This document shows positions 29,297 to 37,789 of a stretch of DNA of 64,000 nucleotides, piece after piece. The position numbers were made by a program, and so were the translations under genes. This DNA is from Clostridium sp. 12(A) (lineage in GTDB: Bacteria; Bacillota; Clostridia; Lachnospirales; Lachnospiraceae), in the NCBI GenBank assembly GCA_000526575.1, contig JAGI01000002.1, forward strand, positions 930,001 to 994,000. The letters are read 5' to 3'. The stretch's first letter is position 1; each line of letters starts with the position of its first letter. The notes under the pieces are model-generated. The model did no database searches and was not told where the DNA came from. It saw only the letters and a list, made by a program, of their open reading frames with translations.

Positions 29297-30958
29297 TTAC
29301 ATTTCATCTCTGACAAAACCTGCAATATTATGCGCATGGTCTGATATGCGTTCCAAATTGTTTAAAGCATCTAAATATATGACCCCGTTTTCTGGTTTAC
29401 AGGCTTTCGACGCCAGTCGAAGGATATGGCGCTCCCTGAATTCTTCCTCCAGGTTGTCCACAAGCTCTTCGCTTCGGACAACGGCACGGACCTCAGACAT
29501 ATCGGAAGAGGCTCTTGCTTTTATGGCGTGCTCCAAAGAAGACCGGACGGATTGAAACATCTCCTTAAGCTCCTTATCCCCCTCTTTAGAAAACACAATG
29601 TTTCTTTTGTTCTTTTCCAGCGCCAGTTCTGAAAGATTTTCACAATGATCGCTGATACGTTCAAAATCACTGACCGTATAAAAAAGATTTTTAACAATCA
29701 GATGCTGTTCTTCATTCAAAGACTGGTTACTGATCTTTATTAGATAGTCTGTGATGATTTTTTCATAATCATCAATTTTTTGTTCCATTTTTTTCACCTG
29801 GTAGGCATGGCTTCCATCATCCGTCAAAAGGACACGTGCTGCCATATCAAAGTTTTCAAGAGCCGCATACCCCATATTTACTACTTCATGAGTCACGCTC
29901 TCAATGGCAAAGGAAGGTGTGTCAAGAATCCGGTTGTCAAGATGGCGCTTCATCTCATCCTTGGAATCCAAAGAGCATCCACTGGCTGATGTTCCTTCTC
30001 GGATAAGAATACCAGAGGCTTTGACCAGAAATCCGGCAAATGGAAACAGGAGAATGGTATTGCTTACATTAAAAACCGTATGAAAAATGGAGATCCCAAC
30101 ACTGGTGACAGGAGAATCCGCAAGCTGCGTATTCATCCGGAATATCAAAACCATGGCTGTCCCAAAAATAACGGCACCAATGGTATTAAAAAGGAGATGA
30201 ATGACCGCCGCCCTTTTCGCCGTACTGTTTGCTCCAATGCTAGACCTTAGTGCAGCCGCACAGGAACCAATATTTTGTCCTAAATTAATAAAAACAGCGG
30301 TTTGCCAGCTGATCATCCCGTTTAAGGCCAGGACCTGTAAAACACCTACAGATACTGTAGAGCTCTGAAGCAGTACCGTAACAAAAAGTCCTGCCACGAT
30401 GCCAAGGAAAGGATGCCTGCCCAAATTAGTAAAAAGTTCCAAAAGTTCTTTATTGGTGCGATAGGCAGAAGCGGCTTCTGACATAAAACCAAGACCAATG
30501 AAAAGAAGTCCGAATCCCACCAGAATTTCACCAGCCTGTTTTGCTTTTCCGTTTCTGGACAGATAGCGGATCATGGCTCCTGATACGATCAGAATGGGAG
30601 AAAAAAGCTCTGGCTTTAACAGCTCTCCCCATTCATTCATGGATACGATCCAGCTGGTGACGGTCGTTCCCACATTGGCTCCCATAATGATTCCCACTGC
30701 CTGAGACAGGTCTAATATCCCGGCATTGACAAACCCCACCACCATAATGGTGGTAGCATTGCTGCTGAGAATTATGGCGGTAATCCCGGTCCCCAGTAAA
30801 ATTCCCATGACCGGATTATCAGTCAGGGCTCCTAAAAGCTGCTGCATTTTGTGTCCAGCCGTTTTTTGAAGCCCATCTCCCATTCGGTCGATTCCATAAA
30901 GAAAGATTCCTAGTCCTCCAAGGAATTTAATTAACATCTGTATATCATCCATCGACAT
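29297..30958 (-). CDS. Na/phosphate cotransporter family protein with PhoU domain
   Basis: 553 residues. The N-terminal ~310 are hydrophobic and hold two NptA/PNaS repeats, each with a glutamine-serine signature (GTGITAIILSSNATTIMVVG and FVTVLLQSSTVSVGVLQV). The C-terminal ~200 residues form PhoU-like helices (MEQKIDDYEKIITDYL, FERISDHCENLSELA, LNNLERISDHAHNIA). It imports phosphate with sodium. First gene of the operon with the PhoB/PhoR-like pair; Pho-box-like repeats lie upstream. Confidence 0.92.
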   Translation of the reverse strand: MSMDDIQMLIKFLGGLGIFLYGIDRMGDGLQKTAGHKMQQLLGALTDNPVMGILLGTGITAIILSSNATTIMVVGFVNAGILDLSQAVGIIMGANVGTTVTSWIVSMNEWGELLKPELFSPILIVSGAMIRYLSRNGKAKQAGEILVGFGLLFIGLGFMSEAASAYRTNKELLELFTNLGRHPFLGIVAGLFVTVLLQSSTVSVGVLQVLALNGMISWQTAVFINLGQNIGSCAAALRSSIGANSTAKRAAVIHLLFNTIGAVIFGTAMVLIFRMNTQLADSPVTSVGISIFHTVFNVSNTILLFPFAGFLVKASGILIREGTSASGCSLDSKDEMKRHLDNRILDTPSFAIESVTHEVVNMGYAALENFDMAARVLLTDDGSHAYQVKKMEQKIDDYEKIITDYLIKISNQSLNEEQHLIVKNLFYTVSDFERISDHCENLSELALEKNKRNIVFSKEGDKELKEMFQSVRSSLEHAIKARASSDMSEVRAVVRSEELVDNLEEEFRERHILRLASKACKPENGVIYLDALNNLERISDHAHNIAGFVRDEM

Positions 30959-31009
30959 AGTATTCCCCCTGATCTTACGGCATGTCTTGTAAGTACTATA
31001 TCAAATCTA

Positions 31010-31048
31010 TGTAAAGTATCTTGCGCTGAAAGGTAAAATATTTGTAAA
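31010..31048 (-). promoter_or_regulatory. Pho-box-like direct repeats upstream of the phosphate cotransporter
   Basis: On the minus strand TTTACA (31048-31043), TTTACC (31037-31032) and TTTACA (31015-31010) are spaced by 11 and 22 bp. This matches the TT-A-A hexamer at 11-bp period expected for Gram-positive PhoP sites. A TATAGT-like -10 follows 9 nt after the last repeat. Confidence 0.5.
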
Positions 31049-31055
31049 TTTTTCT

Positions 31056-32048
31056 TTAGTGTAAGATTTCCTCATAAACCCGAAGTACGTTTTTGTAAAA
31101 TACAGCTTCAATTTCACTCTCTGTAAAGCCTGCTTTCTTCATGGCAGCTTCCAGTATGGGCAGATCTTCCGGAGACTTCATCTCCAATTCTCCACCAATA
31201 CCATCAAAATCAGATCCCAGTCCGATGCACTGGATGCCTCCAACCTGCTTCATGTGCTTGATATGGGCAATCATATGTTCCACACGGCTTAAGACGGTAT
31301 CTCCCTTTTTCCAGTCATATAAAAAAGCAGCGCAGTAATTAAGACCAGCAACGCCTCCCCGCTCAGAAAGCCGGCGTATCATATCGTCCGTTAAATTTCT
31401 GGGATTGGAAGCTACCGTTCTTGCGTTGGAATGACTTGCCACAAACGGCTTTTTCGTATAGCGGAATACATCTTCGATGCCGGCATCTGATAAATGAGAG
31501 ATATCCACGATTATGCCAAGAGCCTCCATCTCATTTACAAATTCTATCCCTTTTTCCGTCAGACCATGTTCCGTATCCGGTTCAAAAAAGGCTTCTCCAT
31601 GTTCCTGCCAAATGCGGTTAGGACTTGCCAATTCATTCTTATGGTTCCAGGTGAGTGTCATCATACGAACACCAAGACGGTAGAAATTTCTTAAAAATGC
31701 AATCTCTCCCTGGCAGACGCCGCCCTCTTCTATGGTGAGGAGAGCCGACATTTTTCCTTCCTTTCTATTTCTTTCAATATCCTCATAACAGGTGACTACA
31801 CCAATCAAATCTTCATGCTTTGCAATCTCCGTATAAAAAAGGTCCACCAGCTTCATACAGTATTCAAAGGGACGTTCATGCCTCGTTAATTCTGTAAACA
31901 GCGCAAAATTCTGCAAACAGTAATCTCCCTTTTTCATCCGCTCTAAATCAATGTGGCAATCATTTTTCAACAGTGAGTAAGCCTTTCCAGCTTCTCTTCG
32001 ATAGTACAATTCTGAAATTGTATCGCAATGCATATCAATAACCTTCAT
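31056..32048 (-). CDS. Membrane dipeptidase (peptidase M19)
   Basis: 330-residue zinc dipeptidase of the renal dipeptidase family. Metal-binding motifs: MHCDT near the N-terminus (His7, Asp9), TIEEGG (bridging Glu), and the later histidines in IVDISHLSDAGIEDV and VASHSNAR; LGSDFDGIGG is near the C-terminus. No signal peptide, so cytosolic. Its substrate (dipeptides, possibly from peptidoglycan) is not determined. Stands alone between two operons. Confidence 0.93.
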   Translation of the reverse strand: MKVIDMHCDTISELYYRREAGKAYSLLKNDCHIDLERMKKGDYCLQNFALFTELTRHERPFEYCMKLVDLFYTEIAKHEDLIGVVTCYEDIERNRKEGKMSALLTIEEGGVCQGEIAFLRNFYRLGVRMMTLTWNHKNELASPNRIWQEHGEAFFEPDTEHGLTEKGIEFVNEMEALGIIVDISHLSDAGIEDVFRYTKKPFVASHSNARTVASNPRNLTDDMIRRLSERGGVAGLNYCAAFLYDWKKGDTVLSRVEHMIAHIKHMKQVGGIQCIGLGSDFDGIGGELEMKSPEDLPILEAAMKKAGFTESEIEAVFYKNVLRVYEEILH

Positions 32049-32088
32049 GATTTCTGCCTTCCCTGCTCTCTATATTTTAAATGTATTT

Positions 32089-32117
32089 AAGGAGTAACCC
32101 ATGATGAGTTACTCCTT
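32089..32117 (-). terminator. Terminator of the MacAB-like efflux operon
   Basis: AAGGAGTAAC pairs with GTTACTCCTT; it lies downstream of the permease gene on the minus strand. The U-tract is weak in that direction and better on the plus strand. Confidence 0.65.
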
Positions 32118-32175
32118 TTGTTACTATGCAAATAGTATCATTCTTATGCTGTATTTGCAAGAAAATATTCACTTC

Positions 32176-33360
32176 TTATTCACTGCGCAAGGCATCAATT
32201 GGATTTAACTTTGCCGCCCGGTTTGCAGGCATATAACCAAAGACAAGACCAATCCCCACAGAAACGCTGAAGGAGATTAAGACAGCCCCTGGGGTCGGGG
32301 TCGCATTAAGGCCCATAAAGCTGCTGATCACTGTGGTGGCTATGGATCCAACTACGATTCCGATGACACCTCCCAGAGAACTGGTCACCGCCGCTTCTAT
32401 AACAAACTGCTGCATAATATTTCGTTTTTGAGCACCAAGGGCCTTTCGGATTCCAATTTCTCTTGTTCGTTCTGTGACGGATACCAGCATAATATTCATA
32501 ACTCCGACTCCAGCTACTAACAGAGAGATTCCTGCAATTCCTCCAAGCATCATGGACATCATGGACATAATAGAATTTAACGAATCCAAAAGCTCGCTCA
32601 TCGCAGACACCCGAAACAAATCATCGTCTTTAAAGATACCCATCAAAAATGAATTGATTGCATTTTTAGCCTGGGTTGTATGGTCTGTATCTGCAGTGGC
32701 AAACACATAGCTGTTTACATTGGCACTATTGGTCTGCCTGACTGCACTGCTGTAAGGAAGATATAAAACATCATCGGAGCCACCAGCTTCCAGCTCATCC
32801 TCATTCTGTCTTGAAATGACTCCTACGATCTTGTAGCTGACACCATCAATTTTTAAGGTTTCCCCAATGGCCTTATCCACACCTCCAAACAAATCCCAGG
32901 CTACGTAATAACCTGCCACAACCACCTTTTGCCGTGACAAAATGTCGGAAAACTGAAGAAACCTTCCGGATTCCAGCGTTTGATCCTTCATATCCAGATA
33001 CTGCTCACTGACGCCGGTCACCGTAGTATCCGTCAGGGTTTCCGTCCCGTTTTTAATGGTACCGGAGATGGAAATCTTAGGAGTCATCTGAGAAAAGAGA
33101 TCCTGATTCTTTTCATAAAACTCATACATTTCATCCACAGTTACGGATCTTGAGGAAAGATTTGATACATTTACATTAATCTGGTTTGTTCCCATACTGG
33201 AGAACTGTTCTGTCATATAATTCATTTGGCCGTTTACCAGGCTGACCAGTATGATAACAGAGGCCACTCCTATAATGATTCCCAGCATGGTAAGAAAGGA
33301 ACGCAGTTTGTTTCCCCATATGCTTTTTATGGCCATTTTAAAGGATTGCAGAATATTCAT
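32176..33360 (-). CDS. MacB-type ABC exporter permease
   Basis: 394 residues with an N-terminal helix preceded by the coupling stretch GNKLRSFLTMLGIIIGVASV, a ~220-residue extracytoplasmic MacB periplasmic-core domain, and three C-terminal helices (FtsX family) with TERTREIGIRKALGAQKRNI. It overlaps the ATPase gene by 23 bp and is the last gene of the operon. Its partners indicate export of a peptide, antibiotic or envelope component; the substrate is unknown. Confidence 0.92.
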   Translation of the reverse strand: MNILQSFKMAIKSIWGNKLRSFLTMLGIIIGVASVIILVSLVNGQMNYMTEQFSSMGTNQINVNVSNLSSRSVTVDEMYEFYEKNQDLFSQMTPKISISGTIKNGTETLTDTTVTGVSEQYLDMKDQTLESGRFLQFSDILSRQKVVVAGYYVAWDLFGGVDKAIGETLKIDGVSYKIVGVISRQNEDELEAGGSDDVLYLPYSSAVRQTNSANVNSYVFATADTDHTTQAKNAINSFLMGIFKDDDLFRVSAMSELLDSLNSIMSMMSMMLGGIAGISLLVAGVGVMNIMLVSVTERTREIGIRKALGAQKRNIMQQFVIEAAVTSSLGGVIGIVVGSIATTVISSFMGLNATPTPGAVLISFSVSVGIGLVFGYMPANRAAKLNPIDALRSE

Positions 33361-34045
33361 TTACGTCTCCATCAAAATTAATCTTTCCATCGTGTACCCT
33401 TACTACCCGTTCTGCCTCCATGGCTATGGTGCTGTCGTGGGTAATGATAACAATTGTATTGCCTTCCTCGTTAAGCTGCTTTAAAAAGTCCAGTACATCC
33501 CTGCTGGTCTTGGAATCAAGAGCACCTGTAGGCTCATCTGCCAAAATAAGGGAAGGATTTCCAGCAAGAGCACGGGCAATGGATACCCTTTGCTGCTGAC
33601 CGCCGGAAAGCTGATTGGGAAAGTTTCTCCATTTTTCCTCAAGCCCCACTCTTTTTAAAGATTCCATCGCCTTTTGTTTTCTCTCATCCGCAGAAATTCC
33701 GGAATAAAGGAGAGGAAGTTCCACGTTCTCTAAGAGATTTAATTTGGGAAGCAGATTGTATTGCTGAAATATAAATCCAATCATCTTATTGCGCACCTTG
33801 GCAAGCTGATGATCTCCCATATTTCCCACATCTTCGCCTCCCAGATAATAGGAGCCAGAGCTTGGTACATCAAGGGCACCAATGATGTTCATAAGAGTGG
33901 ATTTACCGCTTCCTGATTTTCCTACAATGGCTACAAATTCTCCTCTGCAAATGGTCAGCGTAACTCCGTCACTTGCACGGACTTCCTCACCGCCCAATTG
34001 ATAAATCTTATATATATCTTTTAATTCAATCAAAGGTTCCGCCAT
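33338..34045 (-). CDS. MacB/LolD-type ABC exporter ATPase
   Basis: 235 residues with Walker A GKSGSGKST, Q-loop FIFQQYNLLP, signature LSGGQQQRVSIARALAG, Walker B LILADEPTGALD and an H-loop His in ITHDS. It lies between the membrane fusion protein gene (24 bp gap) and the permease gene (overlap), so the three gene products form one tripartite-like exporter. Confidence 0.94.
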   Translation of the reverse strand: MAEPLIELKDIYKIYQLGGEEVRASDGVTLTICRGEFVAIVGKSGSGKSTLMNIIGALDVPSSGSYYLGGEDVGNMGDHQLAKVRNKMIGFIFQQYNLLPKLNLLENVELPLLYSGISADERKQKAMESLKRVGLEEKWRNFPNQLSGGQQQRVSIARALAGNPSLILADEPTGALDSKTSRDVLDFLKQLNEEGNTIVIITHDSTIAMEAERVVRVHDGKINFDGDVNEYSAIL

Positions 34046-34069
34046 ATTTATGTCTCCTGCTCACTCTAT

Positions 34070-35797
34070 TTATCGCCCGCTGTTACGATTGCCACCACCT
34101 CCACCGGTTCCGCCACCGCCGGTTCTGCCTCCACCGGGCCCGCCGCCGCCTGTAATACCGCCCATTCCGCCCATTCCGCCTGGCATCATGTTATTTGAAG
34201 TCTTTTCAACAGAGGATTGTGCTACGTATACTTCCTCTCCCTCTGTGAGACCGCTTTTTATTTCAACATAATCTTTACTGATCAGGCCTGCGCTAACTTC
34301 CACACTGCGGAAACCGGCAGGTACGTTTCCAATCTTTTCTTTCACAGAATCATCTTTTACATAGACGGTATTGCCTCTCATCAGGGAATCAGCAGGAATG
34401 GCAATGACATCCTTTGCCTCATCAAGAATAATTACACCATCTACATTCATACCTGGAAGAAGTTCGTCAAGCCCATCGTTTAACGTAACGGTAACAGGAT
34501 AATTCGTAACACCGTTAGAGGTAGAGCTTTGCAGACTGACATTTGTCACAGTCCCGGAAAATGTCTTACCGGATACTGCATCCGCAGTAATATTGACGCT
34601 TTGGCCTGCTTTTACCGATTTCACATCGAGTTCATCCACTAACATCTCAAACGTATAATTGGACATATCATAAATAACTGCAAGTACTGTGTTCCCGGTG
34701 GTGCTCTTTGATATTTTATCTCCAACTTTTACTGTTTTTTTAATGACCTTCCCTGAAATGGGAGCGGTAACGGTATAGTTATCATAAGTATCCTGAGTGC
34801 TTTCAAGCTTGCTTTTTGCGGATTCCAGACTTTCCTGAGCTTTGTCCAGGGAATCCTTATAGGTTCGCAGTAATTTATCAGCAGATTTGCTTTCTATGGA
34901 GAATATTGGGGTTCCTTTTGTTACGTAGTCGCCTTCCTTTACAAGCATCCTCTGTATTTCAACTGTGGAGGATATATCTGCCTTCATGGTAGTTTCCAGC
35001 TTCGGCTCAAAGGCCGCTTCCATACTGCTTACAAAATCGCCGACGAGAGCCGTTGCAGCTGTTTCCGAGGTAATGCCCCCGGGATTTGCGACCTCTATGG
35101 TAACATACCGTACAATACGTCCGCCTGTTAAAGTAACATCCATATTGCTGACCGAGGAAACCACCCCATTAATCTGCTCTCCCGTATCGGTAAGGGTCAG
35201 GATTGCTCCGTTGCCAGACACAATCTGAGCTGCTTCTGCCAAAAGGAATGGAACCTTTAGTTTCATTGTTTTGTCATCATAGATTGCGGCTATTTCTGTA
35301 CCATTACTCACTTTGTCTCCATCTTTGATGGACAGGGTTTTGATAAATCCGTTTTCTGTAGCTTTATACGTATTTCCGCTATAATCAGACAACGCTGTAT
35401 TATAATCCTCCAGTGCATTCTGATAGCTTTCCTGGGAACGCTCCAGAGAATTATTGGCAGATGATATCTGAGATTCCATGGAGGAGGTATCGATCCGGTA
35501 AAGCACCTGCCCCTTTTCCACCACATCCCCTTCCTCAAACTCGGCGGCTGTCACTTCCCCTTCCGCCAGTGAAGTAATGTCATACGTATCTTTAGGAGAA
35601 ATCGTCCCTGAGGAAGAAAGTTCAGATGTAATATCTCGCTTGGAAACCGTTGCGGTCTGAATGCTCTTGGCTTTAGCAGATGCACTCTTTGACTTATTCA
35701 TCATAAGGAAGCCAACGATTCCACCAAAAGCCAAAAGTACCACGATCAGAAGGATCAGAAATTTTTTCTTATTTTTCATTCTGTTTTCTCCTGTCAA
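34070..35797 (-). CDS. HlyD/MacA-type membrane fusion protein with Gly-rich tail
   Basis: 575 residues: one N-terminal helix (FLILLIVVLLAFGGIVGFLMM), then lipoyl-like and beta-barrel domains separated by helical hairpins (LDKAQESLESAKSKLESTQD). It ends in a glycine-rich tail of about 38 residues built from MGG and GGGG runs. In a Gram-positive cell it probably links the permease to an extracellular or wall partner. It overlaps the upstream SLH-protein gene by 4 bp. The polyglycine tail is unusual for the family. Confidence 0.9.
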   Translation of the reverse strand: MTGENRMKNKKKFLILLIVVLLAFGGIVGFLMMNKSKSASAKAKSIQTATVSKRDITSELSSSGTISPKDTYDITSLAEGEVTAAEFEEGDVVEKGQVLYRIDTSSMESQISSANNSLERSQESYQNALEDYNTALSDYSGNTYKATENGFIKTLSIKDGDKVSNGTEIAAIYDDKTMKLKVPFLLAEAAQIVSGNGAILTLTDTGEQINGVVSSVSNMDVTLTGGRIVRYVTIEVANPGGITSETAATALVGDFVSSMEAAFEPKLETTMKADISSTVEIQRMLVKEGDYVTKGTPIFSIESKSADKLLRTYKDSLDKAQESLESAKSKLESTQDTYDNYTVTAPISGKVIKKTVKVGDKISKSTTGNTVLAVIYDMSNYTFEMLVDELDVKSVKAGQSVNITADAVSGKTFSGTVTNVSLQSSTSNGVTNYPVTVTLNDGLDELLPGMNVDGVIILDEAKDVIAIPADSLMRGNTVYVKDDSVKEKIGNVPAGFRSVEVSAGLISKDYVEIKSGLTEGEEVYVAQSSVEKTSNNMMPGGMGGMGGITGGGGPGGGRTGGGGTGGGGGNRNSGR

Positions 35798-36885
35798 TCT
35801 TCAATATAGTCAATCACTGTTCTGGTCTGATTTCCTTCTGCATCCTCGGACAGTGTGTATACCAGATTTACGGAATCTCCTACCCGAAGATCTCCATAGG
35901 AAGAAAATACAAACTGCATCTCCGTGCTGGTAAGTACATAAGTATTGCCATCATCAAGAATGATTGCGGTGGGTGTCATTAAATCTGTGGAATTGTAAAC
36001 CACATTGGTGATTTCTCCTAACACAGCGGAACGGCCGTTTTCATTTTCATTCCCCACGGTATACAGCCATACCGTTTTAGAAAGTGTATGATAATAGACC
36101 AATACACCGTCCGTGCTGTCAAAGGCAGTGGTAATTGCCTCACTGGAGTTTTTCACTGGATCTCCATCCAGATATATATTGGCATCACTGAGCTGAAATG
36201 GCAGATAAGAGTTCAGCCTGCTTTTACTGGTAACCACTTTTGGTCCCTTCGTGCTGTTATCCACCATAGAAAATGGATTGATTTCACCATCTGAAGTCAA
36301 CTCGCAGTCCAGACTCTTACCAAACATGGTTCCTGATTTTGTATCGGTTTTAAGCAGATTGTAAAACAGATTCACACAGTCTTCCTTTGTCATGAGCTCA
36401 GCCGCTTCTTTATTCAATCCATCATCCAGCTCAAGAAAATGATACTTAGACATTCTAGATCCCGTCTGATCTCCTGTAAAATCAGTGTTTTTGTATTCCA
36501 AAAGGCCCAGTACTCCTTTTACCGCTTCCTGAAGAGTAACGTATTCCTCAGGTTTAAAGTTGCCCCCCAGATATCCATTCATAAATCCCTGTTCTGCTGC
36601 AATCCGTATGGAAGACGCATATTCATAATCCCTTGGCACATCTGCGAACACAGAGGTATTGCTGGTGCTGCTAACTGTGCTCCGGTAGGAAGAAGCATTC
36701 ACAAGCATACTGGCAAATTCCCCTCGCGTTACCTTCATATTTATATTTCCTGTATTCATGATGCCGGATAATCCAACCACCTTTTTTCTTAAATCAAAAC
36801 CTGCGGAAGCATGGGTAATCATGGGGTTGACTGCCGTTGCTGCCATTACAACAGCCAGGGCGGCTGCCATTCTTTGTCCGTGCAT
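35794..36885 (-). CDS. SLH-domain exported protein
   Basis: About 363 residues. The ATG at 36885 has AAAGGAG 8 nt before it and starts a signal peptide (MHGQRMAAALAVVMAATAVN, cleavage near THASA); the frame itself opens at 36921. S-layer-homology segments follow (VTRGEFASMLVNAS, IRIAAEQGFMNGYLGGNF, YVTLQEAVKGVLGLLEYKN), then a beta-rich C-terminal region of unknown fold. It is probably a wall-bound partner of the efflux complex and the first gene of that operon. Confidence 0.82.
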   Translation of the reverse strand: MHGQRMAAALAVVMAATAVNPMITHASAGFDLRKKVVGLSGIMNTGNINMKVTRGEFASMLVNASSYRSTVSSTSNTSVFADVPRDYEYASSIRIAAEQGFMNGYLGGNFKPEEYVTLQEAVKGVLGLLEYKNTDFTGDQTGSRMSKYHFLELDDGLNKEAAELMTKEDCVNLFYNLLKTDTKSGTMFGKSLDCELTSDGEINPFSMVDNSTKGPKVVTSKSRLNSYLPFQLSDANIYLDGDPVKNSSEAITTAFDSTDGVLVYYHTLSKTVWLYTVGNENENGRSAVLGEITNVVYNSTDLMTPTAIILDDGNTYVLTSTEMQFVFSSYGDLRVGDSVNLVYTLSEDAEGNQTRTVIDYIED

Positions 36886-36958
36886 GTAAAATTCTCCTTT
36901 CCAGTCTGAAACTCTTTCCAATTTTAACAGACTCCTATGTCAGAAATGTGACTGTTAA

Positions 36959-37018
36959 CTGAAATTAACCTGAAATGGCATAATATTACCATAGGAAGAT
37001 ATTTCAGTATAATTTCAG
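36959..37018. promoter_or_regulatory. Two inverted CTGAAA-N5-CTGAAA boxes between divergent operons
   Basis: CTGAAA at 36959-36964 and 36970-36975 (plus strand), and CTGAAA at 37018-37013 and 37007-37002 (minus strand). Each pair has an 11-bp period, the spacing typical of OmpR-family regulators. The neighbouring response regulator at 37115 is the obvious candidate binder. Confidence 0.6.
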
Positions 37019-37046
37019 CTTTCTTTTTTATAATGAAAAGGTTCAT

Positions 37047-37075
37047 TTGCTTAAAATCAAAGGATTGTTTATAAT
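37047..37075 (+). promoter_or_regulatory. Promoter of the two-component pair
   Basis: -35 TTGCTT (37047-37052), 17-nt spacer, -10 TATAAT (37070-37075). Confidence 0.75.
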
Positions 37076-37114
37076 AGGTTTCAGTCTATATCATGATGGA
37101 AAGAAGGGAAACGA

Positions 37115-37789
37115 ATGAAAGTATTGATTGTGGAGGATGAAATCAGGCTTGCTGACGCATTGGGACAGATCATGAAGGAACAAAATTATCATACAGATAT
37201 TGTTAACGATGGAACTGACGGCCTTTATTATGGCCTCACAAATGAGTACGATGTGATTATACTGGATGTCATGCTGCCAGGAATGAACGGCTTTCAGATT
37301 GTACAAAAGCTAAGAGAATCCAGAATCAAAACACCAGTTCTTCTTCTGACCGCACGGGATGATACCAGCGATAAGGTCAAAGGTCTTGATAAAGGAGCCG
37401 ACGATTACTTAACGAAGCCCTTTATACCAGAAGAGCTTCTGGCTCGGATCAGGGCCCTCTCTCGTCGGCAGGGAGATGTATTTCTTGATGAAATGGTATT
37501 TGGAGATCTTTCCCTTGATTTATCCTCCAATGATTTATGCTGTAGAGAAAAATCCATTCATTTGGCTTTTAAGGAGTTTGAGGTTTTAAAATTACTTATG
37601 AGCAATTCTGGTAAGATTATCTCAAAGGACACTTTAATAACCAGAGTATGGGGCAATGATTCTGATGCTGAAGATAATAACGTAGAAGCCTACATCTCAT
37701 TTTTACGTAAAAAACTCTCCTTTGTTGGCTCTCAAGTGGAGATAAATACCATACGAAAAGTGGGCTATCGATTGGAGGGGCCCAAATGA
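37115..37789 (+). CDS. OmpR-family response regulator
   Basis: 224 residues: receiver domain with VEDE, phosphoacceptor Asp in ILDVMLPGMNG and Lys in LLLTARDD; then a winged-helix domain ending IRKVGYRLEGP. It overlaps its kinase gene by 4 bp and is divergent from the MacAB-like efflux operon, which it probably controls through the CTGAAA boxes (inference). Confidence 0.94.
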   Translation: MKVLIVEDEIRLADALGQIMKEQNYHTDIVNDGTDGLYYGLTNEYDVIILDVMLPGMNGFQIVQKLRESRIKTPVLLLTARDDTSDKVKGLDKGADDYLTKPFIPEELLARIRALSRRQGDVFLDEMVFGDLSLDLSSNDLCCREKSIHLAFKEFEVLKLLMSNSGKIISKDTLITRVWGNDSDAEDNNVEAYISFLRKKLSFVGSQVEINTIRKVGYRLEGPK

